From: Argyresthia goedartella | Lineage: Eukaryota > Arthropoda > Insecta > Lepidoptera > Argyresthiidae | Direction of reading: 5' to 3' | DNA length: 64,000 nt | Assembly (NCBI GenBank): GCA_949825045.1 | Contig: OX463809.1 | Location: forward strand, 3,995,501-4,059,500 | In this document: positions 33,358 through 43,617 of the stretch, in pieces | How the letters are laid out: every line of letters begins with the position of its first letter | How positions within the stretch are numbered: position 1 is the stretch's first letter | Notes under the pieces: generated by a model | Database searches by the model: none | Told to the model about the DNA's origin: nothing | What the model saw: the letters and a program-made list of their open reading frames with translations, nothing else | Program-made: the position numbers and the translations under genes

Positions 33358-36222
33358 ATGTCAAAATGTGAGCCCCAGTTAAATATTGCCCATCAAAACA
33401 TCCAGGGGCTACCTGGCAAAGAACTTGTATTAGAATTATTTCTAAAAAATTCTGACATTGATATTATTTGTGTTACTGAACACTGGTTGAAGGAAAATAT
33501 GATGTCTTTTAACATAAATAGTTACAAAATTGTCAGTTGTTACAATAGAAAGACTGCTGATAGAGGTGGTTCTTTAATCTTAGTGAAGAATAATATTAAG
33601 GTGAAACAACGGAAAGATATTCTTGCACTTACTGTTGAAAGACAAATAGAGGTATCCTGTGTTGAGTTAGATAGCCATATTATTGTTTGTGTCTACAGGC
33701 CACCGAGGGATGAAAAAGGCCATGGCAATTTCGAAATATTTGAGAAAATTATGGAGGAAGCCCTCATTAAACTTTGTAATAACAGAAAAAAGTTAATTAT
33801 TTGTGGCGATCTTAATGTAGATCTGCTTGTAGATACAACACTGAAGCGACGATTAATAACTCTGTTCAAATCATTTAATTTATGTCATGTATTTCTAGAG
33901 CCGACTAGAATTACACTTACAAGCCAAACTTGCTTAGATAACGTTTTTTGTGACTGTGCATTCACAACTAAAAGTGTAATTAACTGCTTACCCTCCGATC
34001 ACAGTGGTCAAACAGTTTCATTCCCAATTAGTATTAGGGATAAGACTGGTCCAACATTTTATAGGCCTATTACATCCCATAGACTAGAGACATATACGAA
34101 AAACTTAGATATAAATTTGCCAGTACCGGATTTTAATGAACAGAACCCAAACAAAATCTACTCAGACTTCTTCAACATTATTCAGACAGAATTCAATAAA
34201 GTTTTCAAATTAAAGAAAGTCAGTGACTACAACGGTAAATCTAAATTTAATGACTGGGCAACGTTTGGAATTCGTAAAAGTAGAGTTATCTTGTATGACC
34301 TTTATGATCAAAAAACCTATAACTTTGATCGAAAATTTCATGACTATGTTAAAAAATATTCCAAAACTTTCAAGTTGGTTTGTAGAACTGCAAAAACTTT
34401 ACACATTAATAGAAAAATTAAAAATTCAAATAATAGAATGAAAACAGTTTGGCAAATAATAAACCGCGAAACTGGCAAAGTTATACCAAGGGACAGTGAT
34501 TTCTGCCTAAAGATAGGTGATGATGTTGTTAAATCCAACGCTGATGTTGCTCGAGCTTTTGAAACATTCTTCACCAATGTACCCGTACTCACAACGGACA
34601 GTCTAAATTCATCTCCATTTGAAGCAGAGACTTTATTAAAAAATAACACTAGCGTCAGTAATGTATATTTAAAATTTCATCATGTATATCCCCAGGACAT
34701 TGTCAAAACGTTTAAATTACTTAACTTAAAAAATACGGAAGACCTGTGGGGTATATCAGTCAAAGTCATTGGTTCAGTAATTCTAGTTATAGCCCCACAC
34801 TTAGCTTATATATTCAATAAATGTGTTGACGATGGGGATTTTCCAGACCTCATGAAACACAGTAAACTTATACCGCTGTTCAAATCGGGAGATAAGGGCG
34901 ATCCTTCAAATTTCAGACCAATATCTGTTCTTCCAACACTAAGTAAAATATTTGAAAAGATTATACTCAATCAAATGCTCTCACACTTCAACCGTACAAA
35001 ACAACTCCACGCTAAACAATATGGTTTCACTAGGGGTAAATCGACTACGGATGCAGGTATTTCCCTTGTATCTCATATTTATTCTGCATGGGAGGCCGCA
35101 CAGGATGCTATCGGAGTTTTTTGCGACCTGTCGAAGGCGTTTGATTGTGTTGATCATAATACGCTATTAATTAAATTAAATCATTACGGAGTTAGAAATA
35201 AAGCGTTGGATCTACTAAGATCATACCTAAGCAATAGAATTCAAAAGGCAGAAGTTAACGGCGTAAAATCTGATGGATCGGGTGTTAAAATTGGCGTTCC
35301 ACAAGGTTCCATATTAGGCCCTTTCTTATTCCTGGTATATATTAATGATCTGCCTTTCATGGTGGAGAAATTAACTGACATAGTGTTGTTTGCTGATGAT
35401 ACTTCAATGGTCTTCAAAATTGAAAGACAAAAAGGAGATTTTGATGATGTTAATGGTGTACTGTCTTTAACCTTGAATTGGTTCACAGTTAATAATTTAT
35501 TGTTAAACGCTGGTAAAACCAAGTGTATCAAATTCTCACTTCCAAATGTCAGGCAAGTTGAGACCAGTTTGGTGTTAGACAACAGCACGTTAGAATTGGT
35601 AAATGATACGAAGTTTCTTGGAATAACCATTGATAGTAAATTGCAGTGGGGACCCCACATAGATAAATTGGCTGGTAAATTAAGTTCTGCGGCTTACGCT
35701 GTTAGGAACATCAGACAAAGCACGGATGTGGCTACATCTAGGCTAGTATATTTTAGTTACTTTCATAGTGTGATGTCCTATGGTATCTTGTTGTGGGGGA
35801 AAGCAGCGGATATTCAAACTATTTTTATTTTACAGAAAAGAGCTATTCGAGCAATTTATAATTTAAAACGAACAGACTCCTTAAGAGAGCTTTTTAAAGA
35901 AATTGACATACTAACAGTAGCTAGTCAATTTATTTTCGAAAATATAATGTATGTACGCAAGAACCTTACAACATTTTCCAAACTTAGCGACAGCTGTAAT
36001 GTTAACCTAAGAAATAATCACAGACTATGTGCGCCCCGTTTTAGACTCGCGAAGGTTAGCAATTCTTTCAAGGGTCAGTGCATTCTCTACTACAATAAGA
36101 TACCTCTGGAGATTTTGAAATTGCCATTTGAGCAATTTAAAAAGCATGTTAAAGCGACTTTGTCGAAAAAGGGATATTACAATGTTCAAGATTACTTAAA
36201 TGACAGGACTGTATGGGGTTAA
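33358..36222 (+). CDS. LINE ORF2: APE endonuclease and reverse transcriptase, intact
   Basis: 954 residues without interruption from the ATG at 33358, 47 bp after ORF1. The endonuclease domain (1-230) has NIAHQNIQGL, VTEHWLKEN (Glu), VCVYRPPRDE, ICGDLNVDLL (Asp/Asn), LDNVFCD and PSDHSGQ (Asp-His), the full apurinic-type active site that nicks target DNA. The reverse transcriptase (about 500-760) has FRPISVLPTLSKIFE, YGFTRGKSTTDA, FCDLSKAFDCVD (Asp), GVPQGSILGPFLFLVYINDLP and VLFADDTSM (active site). A LINE C-terminal segment follows (LFKEIDILTVASQFIFENIMYV). Everything needed for ORF2 function seems present. Clade is probably CR1/Jockey-like; phylogeny was not run. Confidence 0.92.
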   Translation: MSKCEPQLNIAHQNIQGLPGKELVLELFLKNSDIDIICVTEHWLKENMMSFNINSYKIVSCYNRKTADRGGSLILVKNNIKVKQRKDILALTVERQIEVSCVELDSHIIVCVYRPPRDEKGHGNFEIFEKIMEEALIKLCNNRKKLIICGDLNVDLLVDTTLKRRLITLFKSFNLCHVFLEPTRITLTSQTCLDNVFCDCAFTTKSVINCLPSDHSGQTVSFPISIRDKTGPTFYRPITSHRLETYTKNLDINLPVPDFNEQNPNKIYSDFFNIIQTEFNKVFKLKKVSDYNGKSKFNDWATFGIRKSRVILYDLYDQKTYNFDRKFHDYVKKYSKTFKLVCRTAKTLHINRKIKNSNNRMKTVWQIINRETGKVIPRDSDFCLKIGDDVVKSNADVARAFETFFTNVPVLTTDSLNSSPFEAETLLKNNTSVSNVYLKFHHVYPQDIVKTFKLLNLKNTEDLWGISVKVIGSVILVIAPHLAYIFNKCVDDGDFPDLMKHSKLIPLFKSGDKGDPSNFRPISVLPTLSKIFEKIILNQMLSHFNRTKQLHAKQYGFTRGKSTTDAGISLVSHIYSAWEAAQDAIGVFCDLSKAFDCVDHNTLLIKLNHYGVRNKALDLLRSYLSNRIQKAEVNGVKSDGSGVKIGVPQGSILGPFLFLVYINDLPFMVEKLTDIVLFADDTSMVFKIERQKGDFDDVNGVLSLTLNWFTVNNLLLNAGKTKCIKFSLPNVRQVETSLVLDNSTLELVNDTKFLGITIDSKLQWGPHIDKLAGKLSSAAYAVRNIRQSTDVATSRLVYFSYFHSVMSYGILLWGKAADIQTIFILQKRAIRAIYNLKRTDSLRELFKEIDILTVASQFIFENIMYVRKNLTTFSKLSDSCNVNLRNNHRLCAPRFRLAKVSNSFKGQCILYYNKIPLEILKLPFEQFKKHVKATLSKKGYYNVQDYLNDRTVWG

Positions 36223-36489
36223 TCTGGCTCAACACAGACCTTGCTGTTAATAATTTTGTAATTATTTATTCCTGCTTATTAATCATAACAATTAAATTTT
36301 TCATATTTGTATTAGTTAAGCACAACCTATTTTTAAAAGAGATCTAAAAATAAATCTGTGGGAGTTTCTACGCCCTTCTTCTCCCACAGTGGTCCAATGT
36401 AGAGAAGAGGCAAAAAATGACGTTTGCTAAGTATATGTAAATATCTACAGTAATAAAGTACTTTGACTATTGACTATTGACTATTGGTA

Positions 36490-36856
36490 TCACGTGACCC
36501 CATACCTAAATAAACATACAATTTTAAAATTGCATCATCGTCGAAAGCTTCACTTGGCGTGTCTTTTGTTCGGGGTGATGAAATATAAGGAGCCAAGTTA
36601 TCTTTTTGAGAAACTTTCATTTAAGTCGAGGCACCATGTGTCCCGCCAATGCTCAACGCAGCTCGCTACAGAGCGGCACAGCTCTGCTGCCTTTAGAGGG
36701 AGCTTCCGCTATGCTGCGACCAAGTGTTGGAATAATATCCCTCCACCAATCAGGAACCTGCGTTGTTTATACGGATTTAAATGCACGTTGAGAAAATTCA
36801 ATTTTGAGCATCAAAAATTCGAAGTCTACGAAATGACACTAGCGCAATATAACTGA
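36490..36856 (+). pseudogene. Outer LINE ORF2, C-terminal segment
   Basis: Resumes the outer LINE: YHVTPYLNKHTILKLHHRRK, then LHLACLLFGVMKYKEPSYL, FRYAATKCWNNIPPPIR and a stop at 36854-36856. This completes the DIPLR/YHVTPY join across the insertion. The 3' UTR runs to 37195 and a (CTTT)n tail follows. Confidence 0.82.
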
Positions 36857-37195
36857 CTATATATCATATGAAATTGTGACCTTTAATATTAATACTGTTT
36901 TATATTTATATAGATTTATTTTATACCTTTAATTAACCTGTTACCTACTATAAAGTCTGAATATTCATGTCTAACTATGTTTCTCTTTTAAAATGTTTTT
37001 CCTTCTGCCTGTGTTTATAAATGTTTACACAAAAGTGCACATTGTTGTGCGTGTTGTCACCCGTCGGTCACAACGGAAGACCAGCGCTGATTGTTCGCAT
37101 TCAGCATATGCTGAGTTGAGGCCGGCTTGTGACAGGAAATATTCTTATGTACCTAGTTGTTCAATATTGACTCCTATTTTTGTTTCCTGTTACAA

Positions 37196-37227
37196 ATAAA
37201 CTTCTTTCTTTCTTTCTTTCTTTCAAA
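37196..37227 (+). repeat. (CTTT)n tail of the outer LINE
   Basis: ATAAACTTCTTTCTTTC repeated, then the TTGCCGT duplication at 37228. Confidence 0.8.
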
Positions 37228-37544
37228 TTGCCGTTTCGCTAAGATGCCTTTATGAGAAGTTGCCCTTTAGCGAGTAAAGGATAATAACCTTGTTATCGAT
37301 CGAGGGTAATCTTCGGGGAGACCAAAAAAAGGTTTCATGGACAGTTCAAGCAGTTTATTAAAATTGCAGTTTACTAGGAACTAATTAGACATCAGCTTTG
37401 AAAAGAAAATGTTCCTAATCCTACTTGATCCCTCATTTGGCATCACTGCAGGTCAGGAACTTCAGTTACAGAGGCAATGAACCTGCAACAATTGAAAAAA
37501 CTGTAAAGAATGGATACTAAATAAATTTAGTATAGGTCGCGCCA

Positions 37545-37705
37545 CACGTTATGAGCGGTGGCCTTGAATGCGCAGTAGTCACTTTTCAATACCTGTACAT
37601 ATGCGCAGTAATTCCCGCCAACGTCGCCCCGCGCTCTTAGTTCGTGGCGCGAGGTCCTGCCAACGTCGCCCAGCGCTCTTAATTCGTGGCGCGAGGTATA
37701 TGATT
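37545..37705 (-). repeat. MITE copy with a partial tandem duplication
   Basis: 37551-37650 is the reverse complement of 53611-53725 (TGGCGCGAGGT at one end, AATACCTGTACATATGCGC inside). The last 42 bp, GCCAACGTCGCC...GGCGCGAGGT, are duplicated in tandem at 37657-37699. Confidence 0.65.
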
Positions 37706-38540
37706 CAATGAATTACAAATAAATGCAGAGGCCTCTAGGACGATGGTGGTGTAGTGATGTTGTGAGTCTTTATAACCGCGACAGCGTCGGGCGTCGCCGC
37801 GGCAGTTTAGACCACGTCGCTCTGTGTCCGCTTTACAGATGAGCGGCAAAGTGCCAGCAATCTCGTAGGAAACAGACAACTTCAGCCCTATAACTCGTGC
37901 CTCATGCATGCCTTTAGGTTCATTTTATTTTTTGTGCCAATTTGACCAACTTCCCATTTCGGCTGAAGTCAACGGCGAATCCACATGATACCTTTCACTA
38001 CTTTAACCCTGAAACAAACACGAGTTATCGAGGCCCTTGAGGATAACTGACAAAAACTGACTTCAAACTAGTGCTATACAGGGTGTTGATTTGGTTATTT
38101 ACGCCCGACTCAGGGACGATGTTTGCGTATCGCTTGTATCAAAAAAATTGTTTTATTTCGAAGTAAAGCCACAATATTTTTAGATTTTTCACTGTTTTTT
38201 TTTTGCTTCAGTGGTGTTTATAAATTGTCGAAATGAAGCTAAAATGGCTTGAGATACAGAACAGACATATTTGCCAGGCCGCCCTGGATAAAACTGGAAG
38301 CCATTTTTTATATCAACAAACAGGAAGATTCTAGAAGCACATCAAGGGGACCTGGCCTAAGAAACTGTCATGGACTGATCCTGTGATGGCCACAAGTATA
38401 GTAATGGCGACTAAGCTAGAGGATACTCACATTACTATACATAAAGCTTCGCGTGAGGGCAAGCGCGTCGATCACTGAAACAACCAAGAAGGAGGTTTAG
38501 TCTTTATGTAATTTTACGATTTTGAACATGAATGGGATGA

Positions 38541-38623
38541 TTTAATCAGACATGTAAGGTGGTCAACATGGTGTTTGGGTTCTCTCTGTTGAGGGAGACC
38601 TGAAGGTCTGTTCATCATTTGAG
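38541..38623 (-). ncRNA. Box C/D snoRNA, unassigned family, copy 1
   Basis: C box ATGATGA (38612-38618) and D box CTGA (38546-38549). The D box lies 72 nt upstream of the acceptor at 38474. 65 bp are shared with the copies at 39243 and 39504 (GGTCTCCCTC and CACCATGTTGACC). The sequence next to the D box, CCACCTTACATGT, differs between copies. No target is recognised. Confidence 0.8.
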
Positions 38624-39006
38624 GTATGACATAGCAATAGCAAAAATGTTGTCATGGCTTACCTTATTATTTGATGTACGGTAGGCAAGTTGTTATGACG
38701 GCCAACTAATGCAGCCTAGTCAATAAGTTCTGTAACAAGGAAATCTCGAATAAGTTTCTGATGTCAGGATCTCAATAATGTTTTTGGACGAATATATCAA
38801 ATATATATGCATAAAAGTGTACGACAAGGTAAATTGCAATCAATATAAATGATACAGATAGCGATAAGCAACTCGTCAATATACTTTAGCGTAATTAGTC
38901 CACCCACTACAAAGATTTTAACATTTGCAATGGTCTACAGTTACGCAGTAACAAAGAAATAATGAAGGAATTTAAACTTTAATTACCTATAACAACTCAT
39001 GACAAA

Positions 39007-39074
39007 GTCAGCCGCAGAAGGTTTGCCGATGACTAAGTACATCTCTACATTATCAGCCACTTCCTTCTGCCGAC
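39007..39074 (-). ncRNA. Pre-miRNA-like hairpin in a host-gene intron
   Basis: On the minus strand GTCGGCAGAAGG (39074-39063) can pair with CCTTCTGC...GAC at the other end, and an inner GCTGAT/ATCGGC stem continues toward a short loop. No C or D box is recognisable. This may be a microRNA precursor, a degenerate snoRNA or chance. Confidence 0.3.
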
Positions 39075-39242
39075 TTATATGTAGTCAAAACTTAAAGAAG
39101 AACAAGGAATTGTTGTTACCTTTAAAACTGACTTGGTAAAATCACTTGCGCACTTCTCTTGAATAAATTTCCATCTGTAACAATAGCATAGCAATGTAAC
39201 TTACCACTAGAATAGAAACTACACTAAGTCACTTGAATTAGG

Positions 39243-39326
39243 AGTCATCAGACATGTTTGGAGGTCAACATGGTGTTTTGGGTTCTCTCTGTTGAGGGAG
39301 ACCTGAAGGTCTGTTCATCATTTGAA
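39243..39326 (-). ncRNA. Box C/D snoRNA, unassigned family, copy 2
   Basis: C box ATGATGA (39315-39321), D box CTGA (39248-39251), 74 nt from the acceptor at 39174. Nearly identical to copy 1 over the C-box half, with ACCTCCAAACATGT before the D box. Confidence 0.8.
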
Positions 39327-39503
39327 GACATTTTAAAGACTTTTTAAGATCAGGAAATGCATAATTTTCTTATTTTTACCTTTTGAATGGCAGGTTTTCT
39401 CACAGATGCAGGACCTTTACAGCAGTAACTGCAACAGAAAAAAGGTTGTTACATTTATTTAATAAGAGACGTCATGTTATGAAGAGTGATATGATATGTG
39501 ATA

Positions 39504-39585
39504 TTTAATCAGACGTGTGTTAGTCAACATGGTGTTTTGGGTTCGCTCTGACGAGGGAGACCTGAAGGTCGGGTCATCATTTTGA
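39504..39585 (-). ncRNA. Box C/D snoRNA, unassigned family, copy 3
   Basis: C box ATGATGA (39574-39580), D box CTGA (39509-39512), 81 nt from the acceptor at 39428. The most diverged copy: CTCGTCAGAGCGAACCC in the centre and ACTAACACACGT before the D box. Confidence 0.78.
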
Positions 39586-39807
39586 AGATATTTTGTCAGC
39601 ATTTTTTAATCCTTATCTTGTCAAATAGAAGGCGTTACTACGTGTGAAGGAATGATGGCTTACCATTCATTTTAAGTCGCTTCAAGTAGCTTTGCATACT
39701 TGATTCAATGCAAGTCAGTTTCTTGTATTTTCTCATGGTCCTGTAAAAAAGGGATTGTGGTATGTAATATTTGAAGGTGGAGTAACAAATTAGTTGTGAG
39801 TTGAACA

Positions 39808-39879
39808 AATGATCAGTTTGGATAGTTATGATAACATCAGTATTCATTCAGATGTCCCTATCTGGATTCATCACTTTAT
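39808..39879 (-). ncRNA. SNORD74: Box C/D snoRNA, SNORD74-like, copy a
   Basis: C box GTGATGA (39868-39874), D box CTGA (39813-39816), 73 nt from the acceptor at 39740. The internal guide AGATAGGGACAT-CTGA matches the guide of vertebrate SNORD74 as I remember it and is complementary to ATGTCCCTATCT of 28S rRNA. The second guide, ATAACTATCCAAA, has no target known to me. Confidence 0.8.
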
Positions 39880-40539
39880 GAGTGTTTCTTTTTATTTTGC
39901 CACAACACACTTGAGTGTCCCCTGAGTTTAAAGATGAATAGCTCTGCTATGATAAAAAAAATCGCGGATATTGTTTTGCTTGTGAGCTAATTTAGTAAAT
40001 AATTTTACAAAAAACATTAATAAAACAAATCATAAATAGCAATTATGTATTAACAAAATACTAAAAATCGAAAATAGAATTGTGTGAAAATTGGGGTGTC
40101 CCATTACTTTATGATTTTCCACGACTTAACAATAACTAAGCATTTCAAGTTTATGAAAAATATATATTCGGAATCCTCTCAACAAGCCCTTTCATTAGAC
40201 ATTAGACAAGATACAACTAAGAAAAGTTAATGAATTAAAATTTCTGATTTGCCTCCCTATTTAATCCATACATATGTATTTTCTCATTATATTTGTGTTT
40301 ATGTAAAGACCAAAATAACGTAATTTGTTCAAAATTTTTGAATCAGTAGTTTCGAAGATAAGGATGGTCTTTTTAACCTATTTTCGTTATCTACATTTCA
40401 GTTTTATGAAAAAATAATTGTGATCCTCGCAAACAAATCACAAGATATGGTTTATTTATTTTTTATTTGCCTCAAAACCATATGTTTTTCATGATTTTCC
40501 CTGTGATATTTAAGTAGTCTCTAAGCGGGGCGGCGGCGT

Positions 40540-40640
40540 GTCGAAGCGTCAGGTACCGCAGAGCTGGCACCTACCTCGCTCAATGCATTAGCATTGCGAT
40601 ACAGCGAGGTCAAGGTGCCAGCGTCTTGGGCACCCCCTTC
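40540..40640. repeat. Quasi-palindromic hairpin in long intron
   Basis: GCTGGCACCTACCTCGCT (40563) is mirrored by AGCGAGGTCAAGGTGCCAGC (40602-40621) around AATGCATTAGCATT. Surrounded by GC-rich sequence. It is noncoding and MITE-like. Confidence 0.6.
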
Positions 40641-40854
40641 CCGCCCGGCAGCGATTTGGACGTTTTTTTTTATTAAGTTTAGTTTTAGCTTATACCTATA
40701 TTATTCTATTGTATTATAATTAAATTGTCACTATGCGCTTAATAAAAAAGCAATCATATTTTACTTAAATATTTTTATTGAATTATTTCAGTTATGGTCA
40801 CATAAACTTATGTGATTGAAGTTGAAATTTTGTATTAAAAATACTTTGTTTAAT

Positions 40855-40925
40855 TTCCCATACATTTCAATACATGTACAGTCGTGTTCGAAATAATAAT
40901 GGGGTAAACCCTAATAAACCAGTTA
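40855..40925. repeat. Inverted fragment of the composite repeat
   Basis: AATTTCCCATACATTTCA...GGGGTAAACCCTAATAAACC is the reverse complement of 41546-41625, making a widely spaced inverted pair. Confidence 0.55.
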
Positions 40926-41129
40926 ATTCAATCAAAGGACCTGTTTTTAATCTCTGGACTAACGGTAGTGTAATATTGTAGGAAAGTGAGGGACAGAGCT
41001 ATATATAACGCAAAGCTCTGTCTCTCACGTTCACGACGCTTAACTTTTATGTTCTCCCATTTAGCCGAACTTACACCAGACTTTTGATAACCGCTAAATT
41101 CCGTCTTCGAGCCCCGGTTGTAGTTATGA

Positions 41130-41160
41130 TATATATATATATATATATATGTTATATGTT
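41130..41160. repeat. (AT)n microsatellite
   Basis: About 12 AT dinucleotides inside the long intron. Confidence 0.8.
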
Positions 41161-41398
41161 TATATAGTTGAGCTAAGATGTAAACAACAATGGCGGAATT
41201 AGTATCGTGAACGCGCTGGAAAAATTTCGTAGAAATACGATTTTACCGAAATTTTAAAGACATCTTAAAGCATTTTTCGGTGGAAATTAAGGCATGGGTG
41301 TTTAAAAATCACGTCAATCGGTACATCACAATTGCAATAACGACATCATTGTATGGAGGAAAGTGTTAAGAACTGACAATCAATGAGTAAAGGATAAC

Positions 41399-42069
41399 AT
41401 CACCGTAAGAACGTCTGCATAATGTACATTGGTTAAATTACTTGTCTCAATAGTATATGGTCAGCACCGGATTCGAACACGCATCTCCTGCGTGAGAAGC
41501 GAGTATGAAACCACTAGACCATGGAGCTCAATTGGTATAAACCGGTTTATTAGGGTTTACCCCATTATTATTTTGTACACGACGGTACATTTATGAAATG
41601 AATGTGAAATTAAACATTTCATTTTTAATGCAGTTCTTCAAAGTAAACCAGGTGGAAATTATTATTGTTTTGGCGGACTATATCTGGACTATTTTTTGGC
41701 ACAAATATCAAACTGAAAGTCGTAGGTGGTCCTCCGGAGATATTTGATGATATTAAATGTTCAAGCTGTAATCCTCACCAAGATGTCTTAATAACTCTGG
41801 AATCGTTGAGACTATTTCTGAAATTTGGCATGTCTATTGTGGACTATTTCTGGACAAATTTTTGAAACGCCCTTCCGTTTGCTTGCACGAGAGACGAGGA
41901 TTACAGCTTGACATCAAGCTGTAATCCTCACCAACCTATAGCTATAACTTCGGAACTATAAGAGGACTAATTTTCTTTGTTGGTGGACTATTTCTGGTCT
42001 ATTTTTTAGCATTGTCAAATTTCATTTCCATGAAGGTTTCAATGGTGAGGATTACAGCTTGAAGGTCAT
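41399..42069 (-). repeat. Composite repeat copy B (tRNA-like head plus GGATTACAGC body)
   Basis: Matches 27085-27723 over its length with small indels. The tRNA-like head is at 41450-41540 (minus). Inside the presumed intron of the snoRNA host transcript. Confidence 0.7.
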
Positions 42070-42432
42070 AAGAATTTCCTATTTTAAGAAGGCATTTAAA
42101 TAACAATGTATGTAACCTTTAATGATAACTCGGGAATTGTGAACATTTTGATAAAAAGGAAGTGATGTTTATCAAACTTTATATGCGAGATATTTATGAC
42201 TTTTTAAATATGTGGCAGAGTTAATAAACTCTCCTAATTGGTTTCAACATTCCACTTATTATTGCTTGTTGAAAATATTCACTAACTTAACCAAGAATGT
42301 TAAAATACTAACCAGCTTTTTGATGCACTAGTTTTATCTTCTCCACATGATGGGGTGTGAGAAATGGTCCTGTAAGAGAATAATTAATTAGATTATTGCT
42401 ATAGGCCTGCTACAGATTTATGATAATGATGA

Positions 42433-42502
42433 TAAAATCAGTGTGGATAGTTATGCTAACAGCATTAGTATCAGATGTCCCTATCTAAAATCATCATTTG
42501 AA
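42433..42502 (-). ncRNA. SNORD74: Box C/D snoRNA, SNORD74-like, copy b
   Basis: C box ATGATGA (42491-42497), D box CTGA (42438-42441), 69 nt from the acceptor at 42369. It has the same AGATAGGGACAT-CTGA guide and a nearly identical second guide (ATAACTATCCACA) as copy a. Confidence 0.82.
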
Positions 42503-42659
42503 ACTTATGCAATATCTTGATACCTACACATGTTTTATATGATAAGGTACTTGCCTATCTTTTATTACTTGGCTGGAATGATATTGACTTCATTATCTGT
42601 AAACACCATTATCTATTAATTATAAAGAACAGATTGCCAGATAAAGAGTTGTTGCTGAA

Positions 42660-42737
42660 TTTTTCAGATAGGAGCGAAAGACATAAAATTGCTTGTACAT
42701 CAAAGAGCTCAGATGAACTATGGGATCATCATAATAA
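42660..42737 (-). ncRNA. SNORD80: Box C/D snoRNA, SNORD80-like, copy a
   Basis: C box ATGATGA (42726-42732), D box CTGA (42664-42667), 68 nt from the acceptor at 42596. The D-box guide TCTTTCGCTCCTAT pairs with AGGGGCGAAAGA of 28S rRNA (one G-U pair). The D'-box guide CATAGTTCA pairs with TGAACTATG of 28S. Both are the double guides of SNORD80 (yeast snR60) as I remember them. Confidence 0.88.
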
Positions 42738-42911
42738 ACCTAACACTTGTATGTTTTAGAATTTGTAAACTACACTAACTCACCTTATCTTTTGCTTTTT
42801 AAGCGTTTCTTCTATCTTACAAGCATTTTCTATAGTTATTCCGAATCTGGAATAAAGCAGATTGGTAACTTAACAACTACATACCTGTCAACCTAAGTAG
42901 TTAAATGTGTA

Positions 42912-42990
42912 TTACATCAGATAGGAGCGAAAGACATAAATTTGCTTGTTCATCAAAGAGCTCAGATGAACTATGGGATCATCACAATTT
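42912..42990 (-). ncRNA. SNORD80: Box C/D snoRNA, SNORD80-like, copy b
   Basis: C box GTGATGA (42979-42985), D box CTGA (42917-42920), 71 nt from the acceptor at 42846. Both guides are identical to copy a; only the spacer between them differs. Confidence 0.88.
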
Positions 42991-43539
42991 GATAAAATTA
43001 GGATACCTATTAGTTAAGTAAGATCGAAGTAAACTCACCATGACATTATAAGAAAGTATGTTGTTTCTGCCTGGTGCCTGCAAAAAAAGAAAATGGGTTG
43101 AAGAAAAATATTTGAACCATACCATTTAAAAAACTTAAAAATATGTTGGTTCAGTTACTTGCTGATATGCATCAGACCTTGCAACAAGCAGCCCTATAGC
43201 TAAGAACTAATAAAAAAAATAAGAATTTAAGCCAAATTATATACCAATGAAGAATTTTGACGAAAAATACCTAAGCTAAAAATAAAAATGTATGTAGCTT
43301 GTTACAAGTAGACATAAATGTCCTCAGTTGCACTGCGCTGTCATCACAAAATGGTGTCTTTAGATAGGTTTGCTAGCTTGGCTGGCTACAAAATACCATT
43401 AGGATTATTTACCTGCATCTACCTCCTTGGGCGAAATTCAGTTTTATTAGTGTTTCAGCAAGACAGTTTGGACCTGCAAAAATGGAACTATTTAGCATTC
43501 AGGAGGCAGGCAAATCTAAACTGGAGCTGACATGTTAGA

Positions 43540-43617
43540 GACATCAGATAGGAGCGAAAGACATAAAATTGCTTGTACATCAAAGTGTTCAGATGAACTA
43601 TGGGATCATCATAAAAT
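43540..43617 (-). ncRNA. SNORD80: Box C/D snoRNA, SNORD80-like, copy c
   Basis: C box ATGATGA (43606-43612), D box CTGA (43544-43547), 71 nt from the acceptor at 43473. Same two guides as copies a and b; the D' region reads CATCTGAACACT. Confidence 0.88.

Larger units (their letters stand above)
32711..36485 (+). mobile_element. Inner non-LTR retrotransposon 2, nearly full ORF2
   Basis: It interrupts the outer LINE. GGTA at 32707-32710 recurs at 36486-36489, a short target duplication. It holds the C-terminal part of ORF1, a complete ORF2, a 3' UTR and a (TTGACTA)n tail at 36463-36485. A related 3' end occurs in reverse at 58325-58545. Confidence 0.87.
28690..37227 (+). mobile_element. Outer non-LTR retrotransposon, split by two insertions
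   Basis: The LINE pieces at 28690-30154, 32343-32710 and 36490-37227 read on as one protein when the two inserted LINEs are skipped. TTGCCGT flanks the whole (28683-28689 and 37228-37234), a 7-bp target duplication. The 5' end is truncated within the endonuclease region and the 3' end is a (CTTT)n tail. Clade is probably CR1/Jockey-like. Confidence 0.85.
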
